A DNA stretch of 7,232 nucleotides from WTAW01 sp964540205 (GCA_964540205.1 CAZIMJ010000106.1:1-7232); one strand, 5' to 3'; shown: positions 1-5,594, counted from the first letter of the stretch. Translations and numbers: made by a program. Notes: generated by a model from the sequence alone, not told the origin.

Positions 1-791
1 CATGTCGATCCAGGATCGTAAACAGTGACCCCTTGCTCAGTGAGAGACTTGACCTTCCTCAGCCGCAGAACATCAGTAGCCCGAGCAAGTTCATACCGAT
101 CATTGACACCGACGATCTCCTCCGTATTCCTTGTCTTGTACTTTCCGACCTTCCTGCCGTTCCGCGATAGGATTTCGATCATATCTGTGAGATAGTACTC
201 ACCTTTTTTGTTTTTATTGGAGACCTGGGTGAGGCTTTTGAGAAGATCCTTTATTCGGAAGAGATAAATGCCAACATTTATCTCTTTCTCTTTTCTCTGG
301 GCCGGAGTGGCATCTTTCTCCTCGATAATCCTGAATGTCTTGTCTTCAGAAAGCATAACCCGTCCAAATCCGTTGGGGTCATCCAAATCAGTGGTTAGAA
401 AGGTCAAAGAATTCCCTTTCTCTCTGTGGTTTCTGAGCAGCGGTTTTAGTGTCTCGCTCCGGATCAATGGCAGATCCCCGTTCATGATGAGGAGATCTTT
501 GTCTGCTTCCTTTTTTAGAGAGGCTTGTGCAGCCAAAACGGCATGAGCCGTTCCCAATTGTTTTTTCTGGAAGACAAAATCAATGTTTTGTCCGGTCAGC
601 GACTTCTGGACCAAATCTTTTTGATAGCCCACCACGATATGGATACGGTCGGGCCCCAGTCTTTGGATAGAATCCACCACCAACTGCAGCATGGACCTCC
701 CCATAAGAGGATGGAGGACTTTTATCTTATCCGACTTAAATCTGGTTCCCTTTCCAGCAGCAAGGATAAGAGCAGATAATCCTTTTTTCAT
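1..791 (-). CDS. glmU: Bifunctional GlmU, N-terminal uridyltransferase part (partial, 3' end outside window)
   Basis: GlmU makes UDP-GlcNAc in the cytoplasm: its N-terminal domain joins UTP and GlcNAc-1-phosphate, and its C-terminal domain acetylates GlcN-1-phosphate. The 263 residues visible here are the pyrophosphorylase domain. They carry the nucleotide-binding loop LAAGKGTR (residues 10-17) followed by KVLH (24-27), QLGTAHA (78-84), NGDLPL with Asp106, EKDAT (158-162), EINVGIY with Asn172, GEYYLTDMI (197-205) and GVND with Asn230. These match the metal and sugar-nucleotide contacts of the family in order. The frame is still open at the window edge, just where the linker to the left-handed beta-helix acetyltransferase domain should begin, so that domain is not visible. 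Full GlmU is about 450 residues. A stand-alone uridyltransferase cannot be excluded, but the final GVTVYDP resembles the start of the GlmU linker. The ATG overlaps the stop of the upstream TPR gene (ATGA), which suggests translational coupling. Confidence 0.9.
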   Translation of the reverse strand, partial: MKKGLSALILAAGKGTRFKSDKIKVLHPLMGRSMLQLVVDSIQRLGPDRIHIVVGYQKDLVQKSLTGQNIDFVFQKKQLGTAHAVLAAQASLKKEADKDLLIMNGDLPLIRSETLKPLLRNHREKGNSLTFLTTDLDDPNGFGRVMLSEDKTFRIIEEKDATPAQRKEKEINVGIYLFRIKDLLKSLTQVSNKNKKGEYYLTDMIEILSRNGRKVGKYKTRNTEEIVGVNDRYELARATDVLRLRKVKSLTEQGVTVYDPGST

Positions 792-1300
792 GCGAGCTTG
801 GTTAATATCCTAAACTTTTTATCCTCTCTCAACGCTTCAAAATCTGAATCATTCTGGGCTAATATCTTAAAATACTTATCTTTCTGGATGGATTTTTTGA
901 GGAATTCGAAAGACTGGTCAGATTCCCCCATCGACTGATAAACCACAGCCATGAAGTACAGGATCTTAGCTTGATCCGGGTCTTTTTCAATGGCCTTCTT
1001 GAAAAGTTTCAAAGCTTCCTCATATCTTCCCTGATTCATCAAAAAAACACCATTCTCACAAAAATCATCGAATGTCTTCGGGGGAATTGTCTCTTTATTC
1101 TTGATTTTCTGACAGATCTTTATATAGGTTCGAGCACGGTCAACAAGTTCCTTCTCGGAAGCGTGTTTTTCTATCAGTGCCTTGAACGACTCCACTGCCT
1201 TCTCGCAATTGCCTTTCCTGAAAGCTTTGATCGCCTCACCAAAGGATGACATGGCTTGTTCGTAGCTATCGATTTTCTTTTTTTCTTTCTCAGTAGCCAC
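788..1300 (-). CDS. Small TPR-repeat protein of unknown specific function
   Basis: A 170-residue, strongly charged, soluble protein with no signal peptide or membrane segment. Helical TPR units are visible at about residues 13-46 (AFRKGNCEKAVESFKALIEK), 77-110 (FLMNQGRYEEALKLFKKAIE, the most canonical) and 111-143 (a weaker third unit with YQSMGESDQSFEFLKKSI). A C-terminal tail follows with the D-DF--LR-D--F pattern often seen after TPR arrays. TPRs mediate protein-protein contact, and no catalytic domain is present. The start is GTG at 1300, preceded by AGGGAG with a 6-base spacer, which makes this start convincing. The gene ends in a 4-base overlap with glmU and lies 84 bases after lpxC on the same strand, with its own promoter in that gap. 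A role connected with envelope sugar-nucleotide enzymes is suggested only by this position. Proteins of this layout seem familiar from Aminicenantes-type genomes, but I cannot verify that here. Confidence 0.85.
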   Translation of the reverse strand: MATEKEKKKIDSYEQAMSSFGEAIKAFRKGNCEKAVESFKALIEKHASEKELVDRARTYIKICQKIKNKETIPPKTFDDFCENGVFLMNQGRYEEALKLFKKAIEKDPDQAKILYFMAVVYQSMGESDQSFEFLKKSIQKDKYFKILAQNDSDFEALREDKKFRILTKLA

Positions 1301-1339
1301 TTTTATCTCCCTAACAATATTAAAATCAAAGTGTTGACC

Positions 1340-1368
1340 ATTTTATCTCAGAATCATTCTATTGACAA
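1340..1368 (-). promoter_or_regulatory. Candidate sigma-70-type promoter for TPR gene and glmU
   Basis: Read on the minus strand: TTGTCA (1368-1363), a 17-base spacer, then TAAAAT (1345-1340). Each hexamer differs from consensus at one position and the spacing is ideal. Initiation would fall near 1333, giving a leader of about 30 bases that contains the AGGGAG ribosome-binding site. The promoter lies in the 84-base gap after lpxC, so the TPR-glmU pair can be transcribed independently of lpxC, in addition to any read-through. This is a sequence match only. Confidence 0.5.
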
Positions 1369-1384
1369 GCTTTTAATTCAAAAG

Positions 1385-2224
1385 CTAGAGGAGTGTATAA
1401 TATTCAGGATTTTCGATGAGAAAACGGACAACTTTGAGATGCAGCGAGTGCCCCGCTTTATAGGCACTAAAATGTCCGATAAGGGGATATCCCATCAAAG
1501 ATAGGTCTCCGATCAAATCGATGATTTTATGGCGCACAAACTCGTCATCAAACCGAAGGGGGCCGTTTATAACGCCTCTCTCATCAAGGACGATGGCGTT
1601 TTCTAATGACCCTCCCAAGGCCAGTCCCTGAGCCCAGAGTCTCTCCACATCCTTGAGAAATCCAAAAGTGCGGGCAGGAGCGATCTCCTGGAGAAAGCTC
1701 TCTACATTGACGGCCAGGTCCAAAGTCTGTTTTTGAATGGCAGGATGATCAAATTCGATGGTGTAGCCTATTTTGAACTCCTCATCCGGATCGACCGAAA
1801 TTGATGCATTCTCCTCCTGCACAACGAAGGGCTTCGTGATTTTCAAATAAGTCTTTTTGTGGGGGAGCGTCTGAATTCCACACTCCTTGAGGGCTTTCGC
1901 TATCGGTAAAGCACTCCCGTCCAGTATGGGAATCTCGCTTCCTTCAAGTTCGATATCGATGCTATCTACGCCAAAAACACACAGGGCAGACAAAAGATGC
2001 TCGATCGTATGGACCTTCCGCGGTCCATCTGTCAAGATAGTGCTGAAACTGGATTCAACCCGTAAGGGATCAATGCGGATCTCGAAGCTCTCTTCATTTT
2101 TGACGGAAAAGAGGATCTCTCCAGAGGTGGAGGGTTTAAGCAAACACACTACATTCTGCCCAGAATGAATTCCGACCCCAGAAAACGAGATCTCCTTTTT
2201 TATCGTTGTTTTCTGCGCCATCAT
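1385..2224 (-). CDS. lpxC: UDP-3-O-acyl-N-acetylglucosamine deacetylase
   Basis: LpxC is the zinc-dependent cytoplasmic deacetylase that commits UDP-3-O-acyl-GlcNAc to lipid A synthesis. With the start at 2224 the protein has 279 residues, slightly below the usual ~300. It opens in the family manner with QKTTIKKEISFSGVGIHSG. The metal site is intact: His76 in HTIEHLLSAL, then His232 and Asp236 in RHKIIDLIGDL. Glu75 (catalytic base position) and His259 in GHSLH are also present. ILDGSALP (100-107) and ARTFGF (184-189) are further family motifs. The open frame extends upstream to a GTG at 2353, but those extra 43 residues have no LpxC character and cover the predicted promoter. The ATGATG at 2224/2221 is therefore preferred, although no clear Shine-Dalgarno precedes it. 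The gene heads the minus-strand cluster and is divergent from larB. Confidence 0.93.
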   Translation of the reverse strand: MMAQKTTIKKEISFSGVGIHSGQNVVCLLKPSTSGEILFSVKNEESFEIRIDPLRVESSFSTILTDGPRKVHTIEHLLSALCVFGVDSIDIELEGSEIPILDGSALPIAKALKECGIQTLPHKKTYLKITKPFVVQEENASISVDPDEEFKIGYTIEFDHPAIQKQTLDLAVNVESFLQEIAPARTFGFLKDVERLWAQGLALGGSLENAIVLDERGVINGPLRFDDEFVRHKIIDLIGDLSLMGYPLIGHFSAYKAGHSLHLKVVRFLIENPEYYTLL

Positions 2225-2238
2225 GTGATTTCGCTTAA

Positions 2239-2267
2239 AGTATAATGCAGACATCCTTAAGAGTCTA
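2239..2267 (-). promoter_or_regulatory. Candidate promoter for lpxC
   Basis: On the minus strand: TAGACT (2267-2262, 4 of 6 to TTGACA), 17 bases, then TATACT (2244-2239, 5 of 6 to TATAAT). Initiation would be near 2232, leaving a leader of only about 8 bases before the ATGATG. That agrees with the absence of a ribosome-binding site. It also argues against the longer lpxC reading frame, whose start would lie upstream of this promoter. Sequence match only. Confidence 0.35.
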
Positions 2268-2283
2268 GACGCCACAGTTAAAA

Positions 2284-2367
2284 AAAACATTGAGAGATGC
2301 TTTGAGCGACATCGGAAGATTCTCCCAAAAAAATCTGACTGGTGCGAAAACACCTCCTCAATGTTTT
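2284..2367. repeat. Inverted repeat (11-bp arms) in the lpxC/larB divergent gap
   Basis: AAAACATTGAG (2284-2294) and CTCAATGTTTT (2357-2367) are perfect reverse complements separated by 62 bases. A small hairpin, GGTG-CGAAAA-CACC (2341-2354), lies just inside the right arm. On the minus strand the distal arm runs into a T tract of eight bases before AAC. The whole region sits upstream of both divergent genes. It could be a protein-binding site pair or a weak fold in a long lpxC leader. The arms are AT-rich and the loop is long, so chance is a real alternative. Confidence 0.35.
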
Positions 2368-2392
2368 CTCGATGTTCGCAAGACTTCGGTCT

Positions 2393-2423
2393 CTGGCATT
2401 TTCAAAAGGATTTGTGCTAGAAT
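2393..2423 (+). promoter_or_regulatory. Candidate extended -10 promoter for larB, possibly leaderless
   Basis: TGCTAGAAT (2415-2423) is an extended -10 element, with TG one base before a 5-of-6 TATAAT match. A weak -35 candidate, CTGGCA (2393-2398), lies 19 bases upstream of the hexamer. Transcription would begin about 6-7 bases after the -10, at or next to the larB ATG at 2430. There is no usable Shine-Dalgarno at the proper distance (AAAAGGA ends about 19 bases upstream), which fits a leaderless mRNA. Inferred from sequence only. Confidence 0.35.
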
Positions 2424-2429
2424 GGGTCG

Positions 2430-3173
2430 ATGATTCAACAGCTTGAGAAGCTCCTTGTCCAAGTTCAAAAGGGGGAGCTTTCTCCCAAAGACGCTCTGAA
2501 GACACTTAAAGATTTCCCCTACGAGGACCTGACTTTCGCTAAGATCGACCACCACAGAGAGTTGCGGTGCGGATTTCCGGAGGTCATCTTCGGAGCCGGA
2601 AAAACGGACGCTCAAATTTTAAAAATAGCCAAGGCCATCCTCAAAAAAGGCAGCAATCTTCTCATCACACGCGTGGAGCCCAAAGTCTACAAAAAGATCA
2701 AAAAGCAGATCCCCAAAGCTCGCTATAATTCTCTTGCCAAAGCTATCTACCTGAAACAAACCCATCCGCCTCCCGGGAAAGGACGGATCGTTATCATTAC
2801 TGCGGGAACATCAGATATACCTGTAGCCGAAGAAGCGGTAGTGACCTGCGAGATATTGGGAAACGATATAGATAAAATTTATGACGTCGGCGTGGCCGGC
2901 CTTCACAGGCTATTCGGAGAGCTGGGCACGATCAAAAACGCCCGGGTCATCATCACAGCCGCAGGAATGGAGGGAGCGCTGCCGAGTGTTATTGCGGGGA
3001 TCACAGAAGTCCCCATCATCGCAGTACCAACAAGTGTTGGTTACGGAACAAGTTTTAAAGGATTAGCTGCACTGTTGGCCATGCTGAATTCATGTCCTGG
3101 TGGACTTGCTGTTGTTAACATCGACAATGGATTCGGCGCTGCCTATATGGCGTCTCTCATTAATCACCTCTAG
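2430..3173 (+). CDS. larB: LarB, pyridinium-3,5-biscarboxylic acid mononucleotide synthase (nickel-pincer cofactor pathway)
   Basis: In characterised systems LarB carboxylates and hydrolyses nicotinic acid adenine dinucleotide to the biscarboxylated pyridinium mononucleotide. This is the first step towards the nickel-pincer nucleotide of LarA-type racemases. The 247-residue length is typical. The N-terminal region has YEDLTFAKIDHHRELRCGFP (31-50) and EVIFGAGKT (51-59). The C-terminal half is a PurE-like fold with ITAGTSDIPVAEEA (123-136), YDVGVAGLHR (151-160), TAAGMEGALPSVIAG (176-190), PTSVGYGTSF (200-209) and SCPGG (221-225). Cys222 and Glu181 appear to correspond to the reactive cysteine and acidic residue of the studied enzyme, judged by motif position. 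The family is often mis-annotated as AIR carboxylase because of the PurE similarity. No larA, larC or larE is in the window, so either they lie elsewhere or this LarB serves another nickel-pincer enzyme. The start fits the family N-terminus. Confidence 0.92.
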   Translation: MIQQLEKLLVQVQKGELSPKDALKTLKDFPYEDLTFAKIDHHRELRCGFPEVIFGAGKTDAQILKIAKAILKKGSNLLITRVEPKVYKKIKKQIPKARYNSLAKAIYLKQTHPPPGKGRIVIITAGTSDIPVAEEAVVTCEILGNDIDKIYDVGVAGLHRLFGELGTIKNARVIITAAGMEGALPSVIAGITEVPIIAVPTSVGYGTSFKGLAALLAMLNSCPGGLAVVNIDNGFGAAYMASLINHL

Positions 3174-3238
3174 CTTTTCACGTTTCTACAACCTATTTTA
3201 CGAATAATCCAGATTTGAAATGGTTTTGAATATAAATG

Positions 3239-3264
3239 TGTCGGCAGCTTTTATGAATAATTCA
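3239..3264 (+). repeat. Truncated copy of the repeat element (right end only)
   Basis: This 26-base stretch matches the right end of the full element at 3436-3461 at 24 of 26 positions, and the inverted copy (5337 down to 5312) at 23 of 26. It contains the second arm of the long hairpin (TGTCGGCA) and the terminal repeat TGAATAATTCA, but no core precedes it. A further stray terminal-repeat-like word, GAATAATCCAG, occurs at 3202-3212 in the opposite sense. Together they look like the remains of an older, deleted copy 8 bases from the intact one. Confidence 0.6.
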
Positions 3265-3272
3265 AGAGAAAA

Positions 3273-3461
3273 TGGATTATTCACGGACCGAGGTTATAGT
3301 AGCGGCGAGGTAGTGGCTCATGAAGCTGTAGTGTTCTACCGCGAATGAGCCGCAACGAAGCCGATGCTGTGAGATCGGTTCGCCCGAAGGGTAAAAGATG
3401 CCGATAATATGAATGGAAGTCTTTCTAAAGATAGGTATCGGCATCTTTTATGAATAATTCA
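3273..3461 (+). repeat. MITE-like structured repeat element, copy A (plus orientation)
   Basis: This element of about 189 bases fills most of the 368-base larB-dnaG gap and has no coding potential. It is bounded by TGGATTATTCA (3273-3283) and TGAATAATTCA (3451-3461), imperfect inverted repeats matching at 10 of 11 positions. Inside are three folds. First, a 9-bp stem, GTGGCTCAT (3313-3321) with ATGAGCCGC (3345-3353), encloses a GTAG-TGTT-CTAC hairpin (3328-3339). Second, CGAA-g-CCGAT pairs with ATCGGTTCG (about 3356-3384). Third, perfect 15-base complementary arms at 3392-3406 and 3436-3450 (AAAAGATGCCGATA and its complement) enclose 29 nt. A core of 100 columns aligns ungapped with copy B at 80% identity by hand count, and 3372-3395 is identical in both. 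I see no target-site duplication. Possible identities are a non-autonomous transposable element, a REP-like element or a structured RNA. No known family name is assigned. Confidence 0.8.
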
Positions 3462-3471
3462 TGTATGGAGC

Positions 3472-3500
3472 TTGACAATGAGTAGCGTCAACCCTATATT
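3472..3500 (+). promoter_or_regulatory. Strong sigma-70-type promoter for dnaG
   Basis: TTGACA (3472-3477) is a perfect -35 hexamer. It is followed by a 17-base spacer and TATATT (3495-3500, 5 of 6). Initiation would fall near 3507, giving a leader of about 35 bases to the dnaG ATG. It starts 11 bases after repeat copy A ends, so it belongs to the unique DNA next to dnaG rather than to the repeat. TTGAC (3472-3476) and GTCAA (3487-3491) form a small inverted repeat across the -35 region that could bind a regulator, but 5-base arms are weak evidence. Confidence 0.65.
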
Positions 3501-3541
3501 TTACTAGTTAATTTCGGAATAGAAGTCTATCTCGACGCACT

Positions 3542-5278
3542 ATGGATGTTATAGATCAAATCAAGAATAAGGCGAGCATTGTCGATGTCGCCTCACAGTA
3601 CACAACTCTAAGGCTAAGGGGCAAAAAACACTTGGGACTCTGCCCCTTTCACTCTGAAAAAACTCCCTCATTTACTGTTGACGAAGACAAACAGCTCTTC
3701 CACTGTTTTGGATGCAATATCGGGGGCGATCTTTTCACCCTTGTCATGGAAAAAGAAAACCTGAGCTTCCCGGAAGCTCTGCAGTTCTTGGCCGAAAAGT
3801 ACAACATTACACTTCCGGAAAAGAGGAAATTTTCCCCTCAATTGGCAAAATTGGAAGAAACGCTCTACAAGATCAGCGAAGACAGTTTGGCCTTCTTCAG
3901 AAAAAACCTTTACAACACGAAAGAGGGTGAAAACGCCCATGAGTATCTCCGCAAAAGAGGGATTTCCGAGGAGTCCATCCAGAATCTCAAGATCGGATAC
4001 GCACTCAACTCATGGGATGCTCTACTCAATTTCTTCAAGAAAAAAAACATCTCCCCCGGCCTCCTGGAGAAGGCCGGTTTGGTCCTGCGGAGGACAAAAA
4101 AGGAAGGACACTACGACCGATTCAGGGGAAGGGTCATATTCCCCATCTTCACTCCAACAGGAAAAGTGGTTGCATTTGGAGGACGAACTATCATCGACCA
4201 GGAACCCAAGTACCTCAATTCTCCTGATACACCCGTATACACAAAGGGGAAACTTCTCTATGGCTGGAATTTTACAAAGGATGCCATCCGTGAACAAGGA
4301 GAGACCATCCTTGTCGAGGGCTACACAGACTTTCTCGCCCTGCTTCAAGCTGGCATACCAAATGCAGCTGCTTCTCTAGGGACCAGCCTGACATCTGAAC
4401 AGGTCTTGCAAGCATCGCGTTTTGAATCGAGAGTGATCGTTAGCTACGATGCAGATTCAGCTGGGATAAAAGCCTCTCTCCGTGCCATCTCTTTATGTTT
4501 CGAACAAGGTGTTGAAATTCGTGTGTTGACATTGCCCAAAGGGTACGATCCCGATAGTTATATAAGAAAGTACGGTCCAAAAGAATTTATCAACAAGATC
4601 CAAGAGAGCACACCAGGAATCGACTTTTTAATTGGATATGTACGAGGAAAGAAAAAACTAAGTCCTGAGCAAAAAAATAGAGTCGCGAGATACATAGTTA
4701 ACGAGATCATTAAAATACCCAACTCCATCATCCAAAGCGAAAATCTTAAAAAACTAAGTGAGGAGCTCAATTTAAAAGAGGACGTTCTGCGCTTTATGAT
4801 CAAGACCAGATCCAAAAAAGAAGATAAGGAGGAAGTACAAACAGTTTTTCTAAATGCTGAAAAACGCCTACTGCAGATCCTATTCAATGACAGTAATATT
4901 GTACCAACTGTGATAAAGGCTATGAAAAAGGAAGATTTCACAGGTCTACAAAGTGAATCCATTTTTCTGATAGTGTCGGATTTTATAAATAACAGGGTAG
5001 ATTTCAATATCCTAAATTTACGAGAAAAAATTGATAAAAGCCTCTTTAGCTCCCTGGCGAAAATTTTACAGGAGGAAGAGCAAGAGCCAAGTGTTGAAGA
5101 AGCTATGGAATGTGTGCGGGCACTCCGACAGTTTGCCCTTGAAAACGAGTCCTTGGGATTAAAACACGAAATATTTAGACTCGAAAAAGCAAATGAAATA
5201 AAAAAAGCTCTTTTAGTCATGAAAAAATTACAAGACGTGAAAATGCAGCTTTCGCGCCTGCCGAATCAGGAGCTCTGA
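3542..5278 (+). CDS. dnaG: DNA primase
   Basis: DnaG synthesises the RNA primers for chromosome replication and works with the replicative helicase. The 578-residue protein (family about 600) has all three regions. The N-terminal CHC2 zinc-binding domain has Cys34, His37, Cys55 and Cys58 in CPFHSEKTPSF and FHCFGC. The catalytic core has FRGRVIFPI (194-202), AFGGRT (211-216) and KYLNSPDTPVYTKGKLLYG (223-241). The TOPRIM part has Glu259 in VEGYTD, Asp303 and Asp305 in YDADSAG, and Asp336 and Asp338 in GYDPDSY. From about residue 370 the sequence is poorly conserved and helix-rich, as expected for the helicase-binding end. Sampled lines show lower GC there than in the core (about 22-40% versus 40-48%). 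ATG 3542 gives the family-typical opening MDVIDQIKNKASIVDVASQY. The ribosome-binding site is weak. A near-consensus promoter lies just upstream, and rpoD follows in the same direction. Repeat copies flank the gene on both sides. Confidence 0.96.
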   Translation: MDVIDQIKNKASIVDVASQYTTLRLRGKKHLGLCPFHSEKTPSFTVDEDKQLFHCFGCNIGGDLFTLVMEKENLSFPEALQFLAEKYNITLPEKRKFSPQLAKLEETLYKISEDSLAFFRKNLYNTKEGENAHEYLRKRGISEESIQNLKIGYALNSWDALLNFFKKKNISPGLLEKAGLVLRRTKKEGHYDRFRGRVIFPIFTPTGKVVAFGGRTIIDQEPKYLNSPDTPVYTKGKLLYGWNFTKDAIREQGETILVEGYTDFLALLQAGIPNAAASLGTSLTSEQVLQASRFESRVIVSYDADSAGIKASLRAISLCFEQGVEIRVLTLPKGYDPDSYIRKYGPKEFINKIQESTPGIDFLIGYVRGKKKLSPEQKNRVARYIVNEIIKIPNSIIQSENLKKLSEELNLKEDVLRFMIKTRSKKEDKEEVQTVFLNAEKRLLQILFNDSNIVPTVIKAMKKEDFTGLQSESIFLIVSDFINNRVDFNILNLREKIDKSLFSSLAKILQEEEQEPSVEEAMECVRALRQFALENESLGLKHEIFRLEKANEIKKALLVMKKLQDVKMQLSRLPNQEL

Positions 5279-5284
5279 TATAAT
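5276..5284 (+). promoter_or_regulatory. Possible extended -10 element upstream of rpoD
   Basis: TGATATAAT is a perfect extended -10 (TG-n-TATAAT) that overlaps the dnaG stop codon. No -35 hexamer is recognisable at 16-19 bases upstream. If used, initiation would be near 5291, so the rpoD mRNA would carry the whole of repeat copy B in its 5' leader. It may equally be chance in AT-rich sequence. Confidence 0.25.
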
Positions 5285-5311
5285 GTTTAAAGGACTGGAA
5301 CTCAATTATCC

Positions 5312-5578
5312 TGAATTATTCATAAATTATGCCGACACTAATATCTATTTCTCCTCATATGTGCCAGTTACAATGAACTTGCTAAAGCAGGACATTAAAC
5401 ACATATCCTATACATTTTTCCCTTTTTATGTCGGCATTCTTTACCCTTCGGGCGAACCGATCTTGCCACGTCTGTTTCGTTGTAGCCCATTCGCGGTAGC
5501 CATCTACAGCTTCATGGGCCGCTTCCTCAACCTTAATGTTAGGGTGGGGTGGGTTGGCTTCGACTCGTGAATAATCCA
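5312..5578 (-). repeat. MITE-like structured repeat element, copy B (inverted relative to copy A)
   Basis: This element of about 267 bases occupies most of the 329-base dnaG-rpoD gap. Its ends are TGAATTATTCA (5312-5322) and TGAATAATCCA (5568-5578); the match extends outward by two more bases on each side (CC and GG). Read on the minus strand it has the same order as copy A. The first fold pairs GCGGCCCAT (5522-5514) with ATGGGCTAC (5490-5482) around GTAG-ATGG-CTAC (5507-5496). Next comes the invariant 24-nt block (5463-5440), then arms ATGCCGACA (5437-5429) and TGTCGGCAT (5337-5329). These last arms enclose 91 nt, against 29 in copy A, and that interior shows no similarity to A. A 95-codon frame through 5283-5570 only reads through the repeat and is not called a gene. 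The plus strand carries a G-rich run at 5542-5557. Confidence 0.8.
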
Positions 5579-5594
5579 GGTTACTTAAAGGAAA

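Noticed and set aside
1362..1390. Plus-strand TTGACA at 1362-1367
   Set aside because: There is no acceptable -10 at 16-18 bases and it points into the 3' end of lpxC against the genes. It is the overlap of the minus-strand TTGTCA promoter element.
2241..2246. Plus-strand TATAAT upstream of larB
   Set aside because: No -35 at a suitable distance, and it lies about 190 bases before larB. It overlaps the minus-strand TATACT assigned to lpxC.
2225..2353. Longer lpxC reading frame starting at GTG 2353
   Set aside because: The extra 43 residues do not resemble LpxC, the GTG abuts the GGAG without spacing, and the extension covers the best promoter candidate. The family N-terminus begins at 2224.
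3372..3395. tRNA-like segment (GGTTCG resembling a T-loop)
   Set aside because: No cloverleaf, acceptor stem or anticodon arm can be drawn around it.
3392..3450. Intrinsic terminator (stem followed by TTTT) after larB
   Set aside because: The loop is 29 nt, the T run is only four and belongs to the stem, and copy B has the same arms without the T tract. It is better explained as part of the repeat.
5283..5570. 95-codon open frame between dnaG and rpoD
   Set aside because: It runs almost entirely through repeat copy B. It has no ribosome-binding site and no recognisable domain, and the corresponding region of copy A does not keep the frame. Automatic annotation may well call it a hypothetical protein.
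3273..5578. CRISPR array
   Set aside because: Only two diverged copies in opposite orientation almost 2 kb apart; no regular spacer structure.
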